Source: Gammaproteobacteria bacterium
GTDB lineage: Bacteria; Pseudomonadota; Gammaproteobacteria; Enterobacterales; GCA-2746155
Reading direction: 5' to 3'
Assembly: GCA_024206355.1 (NCBI GenBank)
Contig: JAAGZM010000406.1
Coordinates: 1-12,076, forward strand
DNA: 12,076 nt
Of the stretch, positions 5,931 to 12,076 are shown one piece after another. The notes under the pieces were generated by a model. That model searched no databases. It saw only the letters and a list, made by a program, of their open reading frames with translations, and was not told the DNA's origin. The translations under genes were made by a program, and so were the position numbers. Each line of letters starts with the position of its first letter. Within the stretch, counting starts at the first letter, position 1.

Positions 5931-7256
5931 ATGAACCTTCAAGGGTTATCTTTCGATTCAATGCCTCCCTTGGCAGTTCCTTATCAATTTTTTATCACAG
6001 CACCACTAGCAATTATTGCTATTGGTTTACTTTGGTTATTTGCTACTCCCGTTGAGTTTATAAGCCGTTGGTCAAATTTGCTACTGGCAAGTACCCACGG
6101 TATCACGCTTGGGTTTATGCTGATGGTAATGTTAGGAGCTTTGTTTCAGGTTTTACCAGTGGTTACAGGCATCGCCATGCCAAAAGCGACTAAGCTCTCA
6201 AAAGTCGTTTATTTGTTTCTCCTGATCGGTGTTATTTGTTTAGTTTTTGGATTTGCATTTCGCCAAAACCAAATGTTAGGGCTAGGCGCAATCGCTGTTT
6301 TGATAGCACTCATTGTTTTTGTTTCTGGACTCTTCATCAGCTTTCCACAAATGCGAAACACACCAACGAGTTGGGCGATACGATTAGCATCGGTTAGTTT
6401 GCTGATTACTATCGGACTAGGAGTTGCATTTATTGCCGCATGGCTTGAACCCTCATGGTTTCCTAGTTTTCGTTTATGGACCAATATTCACCTTTTGTGG
6501 GGGATTATTGGGTGGACGCTACTATTGATGATGGGAGTGAGCTTCCAAATCATTCCGATGTTTTATGTTACACCGGATTACCCTAAATGGGTAAGTCATT
6601 TTCTGCCAGTGGCAATATTTGTTCAACTATTAAGTTATAACTTGGTTAAAGTCTTTGGTGTTTTTTCAGATAATTCGATAGCAACTATAATACAACTTAT
6701 TTTTATAGCCGTCTCTGCAGTGGCTTACGCAATTTACACTTTATATTTACTGAGACAAAGAAAAAGAAAAGCACGTGATATTACTATTTGGTTTTGGAAT
6801 AGTGCAATGGTGAATTTCATCATCACTGCGGCTCTATTTATTGTTAATCTATTTTACCAAGGACAATATTCTACACTACTTGAAATCATGATTGCAGTCA
6901 TAGCACTAGTGGGTTTTGCTATGGCACTCATTACTGGTATGTTGCTTAAAATTATACCATTTTTGGTGTGGTTGAATATTCAGCAAAAATGGATAAAGCA
7001 TCCCTCTACCAAAATGCCATTAAGCAATATGCAGCAAGTTATTCCTATGAAGATAGCAAAACGTCAATACTGGATGTTTATCACAATGTTCCTATTCGTT
7101 TTGCTTACCTTTGCGACCTTTCAAAATATTTGGCTAATCAAAGTTACAGCACTTATGCTCATTATCACTTTTAGTCATCTATTTGTTAATTTGTTAAAAG
7201 CTAGACAGCTCTACAAACGTTTGGAGCAACAACTAGACGATACTCAGAATGATTGA
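5931..7256 (+). CDS. NnrS/heme-copper oxidase subunit I-like polytopic membrane protein
   Basis: A 441-residue integral membrane protein with about 12 hydrophobic segments. Three blocks look related to the NnrS/heme-copper oxidase subunit I-like group: a first THGITLGFMLMVMLGALFQV segment followed by LPVVTG (residues 55-80, H56 and Q73), a second NIHLLWGIIGW...VSFQIIPMFYVTPDYP (185-218, H187 and Q206), and a third GMLLKIIPFLVWLN (336-349). The intramembrane histidines are candidate heme or metal ligands. NnrS proteins are linked to nitric-oxide and nitrosative stress; this protein is at best a relative, so a respiratory or NO-related role is inference. The short C-terminal tail is charged. 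ATG 5931 has only a weak GTGAG upstream; ATG 5961 is a less likely alternative. It stands alone between the divergent minus operon and ruvA, behind an FNR-like site. Confidence 0.75.
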   Translation: MNLQGLSFDSMPPLAVPYQFFITAPLAIIAIGLLWLFATPVEFISRWSNLLLASTHGITLGFMLMVMLGALFQVLPVVTGIAMPKATKLSKVVYLFLLIGVICLVFGFAFRQNQMLGLGAIAVLIALIVFVSGLFISFPQMRNTPTSWAIRLASVSLLITIGLGVAFIAAWLEPSWFPSFRLWTNIHLLWGIIGWTLLLMMGVSFQIIPMFYVTPDYPKWVSHFLPVAIFVQLLSYNLVKVFGVFSDNSIATIIQLIFIAVSAVAYAIYTLYLLRQRKRKARDITIWFWNSAMVNFIITAALFIVNLFYQGQYSTLLEIMIAVIALVGFAMALITGMLLKIIPFLVWLNIQQKWIKHPSTKMPLSNMQQVIPMKIAKRQYWMFITMFLFVLLTFATFQNIWLIKVTALMLIITFSHLFVNLLKARQLYKRLEQQLDDTQND

Positions 7257-7385
7257 GATGCATACCATAATGTTAGGCACGATAGACAGTACGATAACGT
7301 TGATGATTGTAGTCTCATTCTTGGTTTAAGAAAGTCCATTTCAAAAGATGTAAACTGTACAAGTTTTCTAGCTGAAATCTGCTTC

Positions 7386-7414
7386 TTGACGTAGAATAGG
7401 CATAATAATAGTTA
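7386..7414 (+). promoter_or_regulatory. Candidate promoter upstream of ruvA
   Basis: The 188-bp gap 7257-7444 shows no ORF and no clear hairpin-plus-T-run terminator. TTGACG (7386-7391, 5/6 to the -35 consensus) is followed after 17 bp by a poor -10, TAGTTA (7409-7414). CATAAT at 7401-7406 is a better -10 but badly spaced from this -35. Some promoter is expected here because ruvA is cut off from yebC-ruvC by the intervening block. Confidence 0.25.
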
Positions 7415-7444
7415 ACTGCAATTTACTATGGAAAATAAGAAATC

Positions 7445-8074
7445 ATGATTGGACGTATTCGCGGTATACTCATTGAAAATGAAGCACCCATTCTACTGAT
7501 TGAAGCAGGAGGGATAGGATATGAAGTTCAAGCTCCTCTTGGAACTTGTTGTAACCTAGTTACCCTAGGTGAAGAAGTGATTTTACATACACATCTGAGT
7601 GTGAGTGAAAATGCTCATCAACTTTATGGTTTTATTAGCATTAGAGATAGAAGCTTGTTTCGAAATTTGATTAAAATCAGTGGCATTGGTCCAAAACTTG
7701 GTTTGGCCATTTTGTCTGGTATGGATACTGAGCAATTTGTTGCCTGCATACATGCAGGAGATGTTGCTCTGTTAGTTAAGATCCCAGGCGTAGGTAAAAA
7801 AACAGCTGAGCGACTAGTGATTGAAATGCGTGATAAATTGAAATGTTGGGATAATGAAACAGTTGTTAACAAAAATCAGCAGCCAGTAGTCGCAGGTTCA
7901 GGTAAAATATCAATCCATGGTGTGATGACAGAAGTTCAGTCGGCACTTATCTCATTGGGTTATAAGCCTACAGATGCTAGTCGAGTGGTTTCTCGTCTAG
8001 CTGAAGAATATGATTTTTCATCGATGGCTAGTTCAGAATTAATTCGATTGGCTTTAAAAGGTTCTGCTGTATGA
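7445..8074 (+). CDS. ruvA: Holliday junction branch-migration protein RuvA
   Basis: Binds four-way DNA junctions as a tetramer and loads the RuvB motor. Length 209 residues against about 203 in E. coli. Domain I (OB fold, ~1-63) begins MIGRIRGILIE and includes GGIGYEV and LYGF. Domain II (~64-140) has two helix-hairpin-helix motifs, SGIGPKLGLAIL (79-90) and PGVGKKTAERLVIEM (114-128). After a linker, domain III (~158-209) carries the RuvB-contacting block SALISLGYKPTDASRVV. At the acidic pin, where E. coli has E55 D56, this protein has E55 N56. The Shine-Dalgarno is weak (AAGAAA just before the ATG). ruvB follows after 40 bp, and the pair presumably forms an operon. Confidence 0.97.
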   Translation: MIGRIRGILIENEAPILLIEAGGIGYEVQAPLGTCCNLVTLGEEVILHTHLSVSENAHQLYGFISIRDRSLFRNLIKISGIGPKLGLAILSGMDTEQFVACIHAGDVALLVKIPGVGKKTAERLVIEMRDKLKCWDNETVVNKNQQPVVAGSGKISIHGVMTEVQSALISLGYKPTDASRVVSRLAEEYDFSSMASSELIRLALKGSAV

Positions 8075-8114
8075 GCATTCTTTTAATCAGTAATTATCTA
8101 GGAACATCATATCT

Positions 8115-9128
8115 ATGATTGAATCTGATCGTCTTATTGTCGGAACCGATCTTGGTCAGGAAGAAATAATTGATCGTGCTATACGACCGACCAACTTATC
8201 TGATTACCGTGGTCAACCTCAAGTTAAAGAGCAGATGGAAGTTTTTATTCAGGCGGCTAAACAACGTCATGAAGCACTTGATCATGTTTTGATTTTTGGC
8301 CCGCCCGGTCTTGGTAAAACAACCCTTGCCAATATTGTCGCCAATGAGATGGATGTTAATATTCGTCACACATCGGGACCAGTTTTGGAAAAAGCTGGTG
8401 ATCTGGCAGCTCTTCTGACAAACCTTGAACCTAACGATGTACTATTTATCGATGAAATTCACCGTCTGAGTGCCGTGGTTGAAGAAATCCTCTATCCAGC
8501 TATGGAAGATTATCAGCTAGATATTATGATTGGAGAAGGACCTGCTGCACGATCAATCAAACTTGACCTGCAACCTTTTACTTTAGTAGGAGCTACAACA
8601 AGAGCTGGGTTACTAACATCACCCTTGCGGGATCGATTCGGAATTGTGCAACGTTTAGAATTTTATAACGTCGAAGATCTCACTGGAATTGTAATTCGTT
8701 CAGGAAAAATTCTTGGTTTAGATCTTGATGATCAAGGTGCACTAGAAATTGCAAGACGCTCAAGAGGTACGCCACGAATAGCTAACAGGCTTTTGCGACG
8801 GGTCAGAGATTATGCAGAAGTAAAGGCGGATGGAAAAATTACTAGCCAAGTTGCGAATTCTGCACTTGATATGCTGGATGTTGATCAGCAGGGCTTCGAT
8901 ACTATGGATAGGAAGTTATTACTTGCCATTATTGACAAGTTTGAAGGAGGTCCAGTAGGGCTTGAAAATCTGGCAGCAGCCATTGGTGAAGAAAGAGATA
9001 CAATTGATGACGTATTAGAGCCTTTTTTAATTCAACAAGGCTTTATTCAACGTACTCCAAGAGGAAGAATTGCTACAGCTAAGGCTTATCGTCACTTTGG
9101 TTTGGTAATTAAAAATAATAATGAGTGA
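8115..9128 (+). CDS. ruvB: Holliday junction branch-migration ATPase RuvB
   Basis: Hexameric AAA+ DNA motor that drives branch migration on RuvA-bound junctions. Length 337 residues, normal for the family. Visible elements: N-terminal RAIRPTNLSDYRGQ, Walker A GPPGLGKTT (62-70), Walker B LFIDEIHR (110-117), sensor 1 GATTRAGLL (159-167), the arginine finger in LRDRFG (R174), sensor 2 region RGTPRIANRLLRRVRDY (217-233), and the C-terminal winged helix with GGPVGLENLAAAIGEERDT and FIQRTPRGR. An AGGA Shine-Dalgarno at 8100-8103 lies 11 nt from the ATG, slightly long. The end overlaps the start of ybgC by 8 bp, which couples the ruv and tol genes in this genome. Confidence 0.98.
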   Translation: MIESDRLIVGTDLGQEEIIDRAIRPTNLSDYRGQPQVKEQMEVFIQAAKQRHEALDHVLIFGPPGLGKTTLANIVANEMDVNIRHTSGPVLEKAGDLAALLTNLEPNDVLFIDEIHRLSAVVEEILYPAMEDYQLDIMIGEGPAARSIKLDLQPFTLVGATTRAGLLTSPLRDRFGIVQRLEFYNVEDLTGIVIRSGKILGLDLDDQGALEIARRSRGTPRIANRLLRRVRDYAEVKADGKITSQVANSALDMLDVDQQGFDTMDRKLLLAIIDKFEGGPVGLENLAAAIGEERDTIDDVLEPFLIQQGFIQRTPRGRIATAKAYRHFGLVIKNNNE

Positions 9129-9531
9129 ATTTATTGTTCCTGTGCGTGTCTATTATGAAGATGTCGATGTTGCTGGCATCGTTTATTATGCAAATTACTT
9201 ACGATATCTCGAGCGTGGCCGTTCAGAATGGATAAGAGATGTTGGTATCGATCAAAGCTATTTAATTGAGCAAGAGTTTGCCTTTGTCGTTACTGAAGTA
9301 AACATTAAGTACTTAAAACCGGCAAGATTTAATGATATGTTGGAAGTGGTTACTGAAGTTGAGGCTACGGGTCGCGCTAGAATGTTATTTAGACAAATAG
9401 TTAGAAACAAAGAACAGAAAGATTTAATTTATGTGCAAGCAGATGTATCAGCTGCTGGCATCAATACACGAACGCTAAAACCAAAAGCTTTACCAAAGCA
9501 ACTTGTAAAGGAGATTATTTGTGAACGCTGA
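9121..9531 (+). CDS. ybgC: Tol-Pal system-associated acyl-CoA thioesterase YbgC
   Basis: Hotdog-fold thioesterase of 136 residues, linked to the Tol-Pal system and reported to hydrolyse acyl-CoA and acyl-ACP substrates at the cytoplasmic side of the inner membrane. The catalytic block VRVYYEDVDVAGIVYYANYL (8-27) contains the family Asp at D16, aligned with D18 of E. coli. E. coli has VVYHASY where this protein has IVYYANY. Other family blocks are YLERGRSEWIR, FVVTEVNIKYLKPARFNDML and the terminal KPKALPK. The ATG overlaps the last 8 bp of ruvB and has no clear Shine-Dalgarno, so translation is probably coupled to ruvB. The end overlaps tolQ by 11 bp. Confidence 0.95.
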   Translation: MSEFIVPVRVYYEDVDVAGIVYYANYLRYLERGRSEWIRDVGIDQSYLIEQEFAFVVTEVNIKYLKPARFNDMLEVVTEVEATGRARMLFRQIVRNKEQKDLIYVQADVSAAGINTRTLKPKALPKQLVKEIICER

Positions 9532-10216
9532 TATGTCTATTTGGGGACTTTTTCTCAATGCTAGCTTAGTCGTGCAGGCGATCATGCTTACGCTATTGGT
9601 TCTTTCAGTAATTTCCTGGACTATGATTTTTCAACGAGCGAGACTACTGAAAGAAGCAAGAATTAATATTAAACGCTTTGAAGAAAAGTTTTGGTCTGGT
9701 ATTGATTTAAGTCGATTATTTTCCGAGTTAAATATGCGTCGCAATGGTGGCGAAGGTTTGGAACGTGTTTTCCAGGCAGGCTATAAAGAGTTTGCTCGTT
9801 TAAGACAGCAACCTGCAACTTCCCCGGAAGCAGTAATGGATGGTTCACAACGTTCAATGCGAGTATCACAAGCACGTGAAATCGAATTTTTGGAAAACCA
9901 TCTGTCATTCTTAGCAACCGTTGGTTCGACTTCACCGTATATCGGTTTATTCGGAACGGTCTGGGGAATCATGAATTCATTTATTGCACTTGGGGCAGTC
10001 AAGCAAGCAACACTTGCAATGGTAGCACCAGGAATTGCCGAGGCACTAATTGCAACAGCAATGGGACTTTTTGCTGCGATACCAGCGGTTATTGCTTACA
10101 ACCGTTTTGCTAATGATGTTGAACGTATTGAAAATCAATATGAAAATTTTGTTGAAGAATTTGCTGGAATTCTTCATCGTAAAGCTCATAGTACCAAGGT
10201 CGTAAATAATGGCTAA
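9521..10216 (+). CDS. tolQ: Tol-Pal system proton channel subunit TolQ (GTG start)
   Basis: Inner-membrane protein of the ExbB/MotA family that, with TolR, forms the proton channel energising TolA for outer-membrane invagination during division. Length 231 residues against about 230 in E. coli. TM1 is at ~14-37. A cytoplasmic domain contains FEEKFWSGIDLSRLF and EFLENHLSFLATVGS. TM2 (~129-155) has PYIGLFGTVWGIMNSFIALG and TM3 (~168-193) has APGIAEALIATAMGLFAAIP. Channel threonines T146 and T179 correspond to T145 and T178 in E. coli. GTG 9521 is chosen because AAGGAG (9508-9513) lies 7 nt upstream; ATG 9533 would be 19 nt away. Overlaps ybgC by 11 bp and tolR by 8 bp. Confidence 0.97.
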   Translation: MNADMSIWGLFLNASLVVQAIMLTLLVLSVISWTMIFQRARLLKEARINIKRFEEKFWSGIDLSRLFSELNMRRNGGEGLERVFQAGYKEFARLRQQPATSPEAVMDGSQRSMRVSQAREIEFLENHLSFLATVGSTSPYIGLFGTVWGIMNSFIALGAVKQATLAMVAPGIAEALIATAMGLFAAIPAVIAYNRFANDVERIENQYENFVEEFAGILHRKAHSTKVVNNG

Positions 10217-10637
10217 ACGGAATAAAAGAAGACCGATGGCAGAGATCAATGTTGTACCTTACATTGATGTGATGTTGGTATTGCTGGTAATTTTCATGAT
10301 CACAGCACCTCTAATTACTGCAGGCGTAAATGTTGATTTACCACCTGCTGATGCTGAGACTATGTCGACTAATGATGAACCCCCACTGGTTGCCAGCATT
10401 GACAAAGATGGTAATTATTACCTTTCGGTCGGTGATAGTCGTGACCAGTCACTCACAGAAGATGAGTTAATAGCTTTGGTGCAGGAGCAGCAAAAACAAA
10501 ACCCTAAATTAGAGCTCGTTGTTAATGGTGATCAAAATGTTCCCTATGGCCGAGTTGTGCGACTGATGGTGTTATTACAGAAAAATGCAGGAGTAGAGTC
10601 TGTTGGCCTTATGACGGAACCCCTTGAGGATAATTGA
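10209..10637 (+). CDS. tolR: Tol-Pal system protein TolR
   Basis: ExbD/TolR family partner of TolQ, with one TM helix and a periplasmic domain. Length 142 residues, as in E. coli. The N-terminus is basic (KRNKRR), followed by AEINVVPYIDVMLVLLVIFM with the proton-carrying aspartate D20 (D23 in E. coli). After the TM comes VNVDLPPADAETMS, and the periplasmic domain ends with VPYGRVVRLMVLLQ and GVESVGLMTEPL. AAGG at 10196-10199 is the Shine-Dalgarno, 9 nt before the ATG. The gene overlaps tolQ by 8 bp and tolA by one base (TGATG), so the subunits are translated from tightly linked frames. Confidence 0.97.
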   Translation: MAKRNKRRPMAEINVVPYIDVMLVLLVIFMITAPLITAGVNVDLPPADAETMSTNDEPPLVASIDKDGNYYLSVGDSRDQSLTEDELIALVQEQQKQNPKLELVVNGDQNVPYGRVVRLMVLLQKNAGVESVGLMTEPLEDN

Positions 10638-11464
10638 TGAGCAAGAAACGCTCTTCAGACAGTTTACTGTATCCACTGATCAATGCTGGTATCATTCATA
10701 TTTTGATGTTTGGTTTGTTATTGACAAGTTTTCAGATTGAAAGAAAAGAACCACCGCTTGATATTCAGATAAAAGCCGCACCAATTATTAATGCAACAGC
10801 CGTTAGCTCTGAAGATGTTGATAAACTAGTTAAGCAGAAAGAAAAACGTATTTCTGATGCAGCTAAGGCTGAGCGGGATAGAAAGAAAAGAATTCGAGAT
10901 AAAAAAGCAAAAGCAGCAGCTAAGAAGAAAAAATCTGCTCTTGATAAAAAGCGCAAGAAAGCAGCTGATGAGAAAAAGCGTAAAGCTGATGCGGATAAGA
11001 AACGTAAAGCGAATGCTGATAAAAAGCGCAAAGCAGACGCAGAAAAGAAACGAAAGGCAGATGCTGATAAAAAGCGCAAAGCTGACGCAGAGAAAAAGCG
11101 TACAGCTGATGCTGAACGTAAAAAGCAAATAGAAAGAGAAATGCAAGCGCAACTAGATGCTGAAGCGAATGCTGCACAAGAGCAGCGTGTACTGAGTGAG
11201 TTACAAAAGTATGTTGCTTTAATTAAGAATAAGATTAGCCGAAACTGGATCATGGGTAATCAGACTGGTAACTGTGTTCTTGAAGTAAAGCTAGCTATGG
11301 GAGGATTTGTCATAGACATAAGAGAAGTCGGTGGCTTACCTGCTATTTGTCGTTCAGCTAAAGCTGCTGTTTATAAAGCTGATCCGTTACCGGTTTCAAA
11401 AGATCCAGTAGTATTTAATAGAATGCGTATTTTACGATTAGACTTAGACCCGCAGGAAATGTAA
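10637..11464 (+). CDS. tolA: Tol-Pal system protein TolA
   Basis: Inner-membrane-anchored protein that spans the periplasm and couples TolQR to TolB/Pal. Length 275 residues, shorter than E. coli TolA (about 421) because the central rod is shorter. Domain I is a TM anchor (YPLINAGIIHILMFGLLLTS). Domain II (~60-185) is an Ala/Lys/Asp/Glu-rich helical rod containing an eight-residue KKRKADAD/E repeat. Domain III (~186-275) is globular, with QKYVALIKNKISRNW, and Cys pair C212 (GNCVLEVKL) and C238 (PAICRSAK), which form the conserved disulphide in TolA. The ATG at 10637 is preferred over TTG 10634 because GAGGA (10626-10630) is 6 nt from the ATG and only 3 nt from the TTG. It overlaps the tolR stop by one base. 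Confidence 0.95.
   Translation: MSKKRSSDSLLYPLINAGIIHILMFGLLLTSFQIERKEPPLDIQIKAAPIINATAVSSEDVDKLVKQKEKRISDAAKAERDRKKRIRDKKAKAAAKKKKSALDKKRKKAADEKKRKADADKKRKANADKKRKADAEKKRKADADKKRKADAEKKRTADAERKKQIEREMQAQLDAEANAAQEQRVLSELQKYVALIKNKISRNWIMGNQTGNCVLEVKLAMGGFVIDIREVGGLPAICRSAKAAVYKADPLPVSKDPVVFNRMRILRLDLDPQEM
10973..11116 (+). repeat. 24-bp tandem repeat in tolA encoding KKRKADAD/E, six copies
   Basis: Six consecutive eight-residue units read KKRKADAD, KKRKANAD, KKRKADAE, KKRKADAD, KKRKADAE and KKRTADAE. At the DNA level the copies differ at third positions (AAAAAGCGCAAAGC versus AAGAAACGTAAAGC). The array lies in the periplasmic helical rod and could change copy number without breaking the frame. 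Confidence 0.9.
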
Positions 11465-11467
11465 TAG

Positions 11468-12076
11468 ATGAAAATTAGAATAATTCAATTGTTAGTTGTT
11501 TTTCTCAGCATGAATATGATTCAGGCTGCAGAAAATGTTTTAGAAATTAAAATTACCCATGGTATTGAAGATGCTAGGCCGATTGCGATAGTGCCATTTA
11601 AATTTCAAGGGACTTCACTTCCATCGCAAGTTATCGATAGAATTGTTGCGGCAGATTTGCATCGTTCTGGTCAGTTTCGTCCATTATCAATTTCTGAAAT
11701 GCCAGAGCAGCCGATGTCTTCAGCGGGCATAGATTATAAAAAGTGGCGGAGTAAGGGTGTTGAGGCGGTTGTTACTGGCACTATTACTGAAATCAGTGCT
11801 GGAAACTATCGCGTAACCTATGAGCTAGTTGATATTTTTAGAGAAGAGTCTAAAAATGGCATGACGTTGAGAGGAGGTGAGTTAGTATCGAGCAATTCAT
11901 CTTTATTACTATCACGCCAAGCTACAGTAACCGATAGTTCAATGCGCATGTATTCGCATCAAATATCAGATGCTATTTTTCAAAAACTCACCGGTATAAG
12001 AGGTGCCTTTGCAACTCGGATTGCTTATGTATCCGTCAATAAGCAACAACGAAATCCTTATCAACTATTTGTAGCA
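11468..12076 (+). CDS. tolB: Tol-Pal system periplasmic protein TolB, N-terminal part (3' end outside window)
   Basis: Periplasmic protein that interacts with Pal and TolA. The frame is open to the window end and gives 203 residues of the usual ~430. A signal peptide is visible (MKIRIIQLLVVFLSMNMIQA, probable cut before AENV). The N-terminal D1 domain follows with LEIKITHGIEDARPIAIVPF, VAADLHRSGQFRPL, YKKWRSKGVEAVVTGTI and QKLTGIRGAFATRIAYV; the beta-propeller domain lies downstream. Compared with E. coli TolB from memory, the stretch after YELVD (~residues 123-153) is about 16 residues longer and rich in Ser and charged residues. AGGA at 11454-11457 is a Shine-Dalgarno 10 nt before the ATG. 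tolA stops 3 bp upstream. Confidence 0.96.
   Translation, partial: MKIRIIQLLVVFLSMNMIQAAENVLEIKITHGIEDARPIAIVPFKFQGTSLPSQVIDRIVAADLHRSGQFRPLSISEMPEQPMSSAGIDYKKWRSKGVEAVVTGTITEISAGNYRVTYELVDIFREESKNGMTLRGGELVSSNSSLLLSRQATVTDSSMRMYSHQISDAIFQKLTGIRGAFATRIAYVSVNKQQRNPYQLFVA

Noticed and set aside
7257..7444. Intrinsic terminator after the NnrS-like gene
   Set aside because: No GC-rich hairpin followed by a T-run could be found by eye in this gap.
10634..10636. TTG as tolA start
   Set aside because: It is only 3 nt from the GAGGA Shine-Dalgarno and is followed directly by an ATG with ideal 6-nt spacing.
10765..11253. 162-codon open frame antisense to tolA, Ser/Phe/Ala-rich
   Set aside because: It is the reverse complement of the Lys/Ala/Asp repeat rod of TolA. 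Its low-complexity product and lack of start context mark it as a shadow of the repeats.
1..12076. CRISPR array, tRNA/rRNA genes, insertion sequences or integrase
   Set aside because: No regularly spaced identical repeats other than the tolA coding repeat, no tRNA-like clover-leaf stretch noticed, and no transposase or integrase motif in any long frame.

Overview
The window reads as chromosomal DNA of an AT-rich gammaproteobacterium. The backbone gene order aspS - yebC - ruvC ... ruvA - ruvB - ybgC - tolQ - tolR - tolA - tolB is the classical gammaproteobacterial one, and the proteins follow their E. coli and Pseudomonas relatives closely. The genus cannot be named from this sequence.

Layout. 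(1) 1-2099, plus strand: the 3' half of aspS, then yebC and ruvC, packed tightly; ruvC must start at TTG. (2) 2100-5604, minus strand: a two-gene operon that overlaps by 17 (or 8) bp. The promoter-proximal gene encodes an ATP/ADP-translocase-type (NTT) 12-TM carrier with an extra C-terminal cadherin-like/dystroglycan-type (CADG) domain. The second encodes an exported protein that joins a PPP-type metallophosphatase to a C-terminal kinase-like domain with type II PI4K/HipA/Fam20C-like motifs. Its stop codon directly abuts that of ruvC. (3) 5605-5930: a divergent intergenic region with a plausible sigma70 promoter for the minus operon and a near-consensus FNR/ANR/DNR box facing the plus-strand gene. 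(4) 5931-7256: a polytopic membrane protein resembling NnrS and heme-copper oxidase subunit I-like proteins. (5) 7445-12076: ruvA, ruvB, ybgC, tolQ, tolR, tolA and the 5' part of tolB. From ruvB onward these form an overlapping or nearly overlapping chain and are probably one transcription unit.

How the genes work together. RuvABC branch-migrates and resolves Holliday junctions. YbgC and TolQRAB belong to the proton-motive-force-driven cell-envelope (Tol-Pal) machine; pal would be expected downstream of tolB, outside the window. The unusual part is the roughly 5.2-kb block (about 2100-7260) separating ruvC from ruvAB.

Most notable proposal (inference): the minus-strand pair could be an extracytoplasmic phosphorylation/dephosphorylation module. 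A nucleotide carrier would supply ATP across the inner membrane, and an exported bifunctional protein would carry opposing kinase-like and phosphatase domains. The motifs are visible in the sequence; the biochemical linkage and the substrates are unproven.
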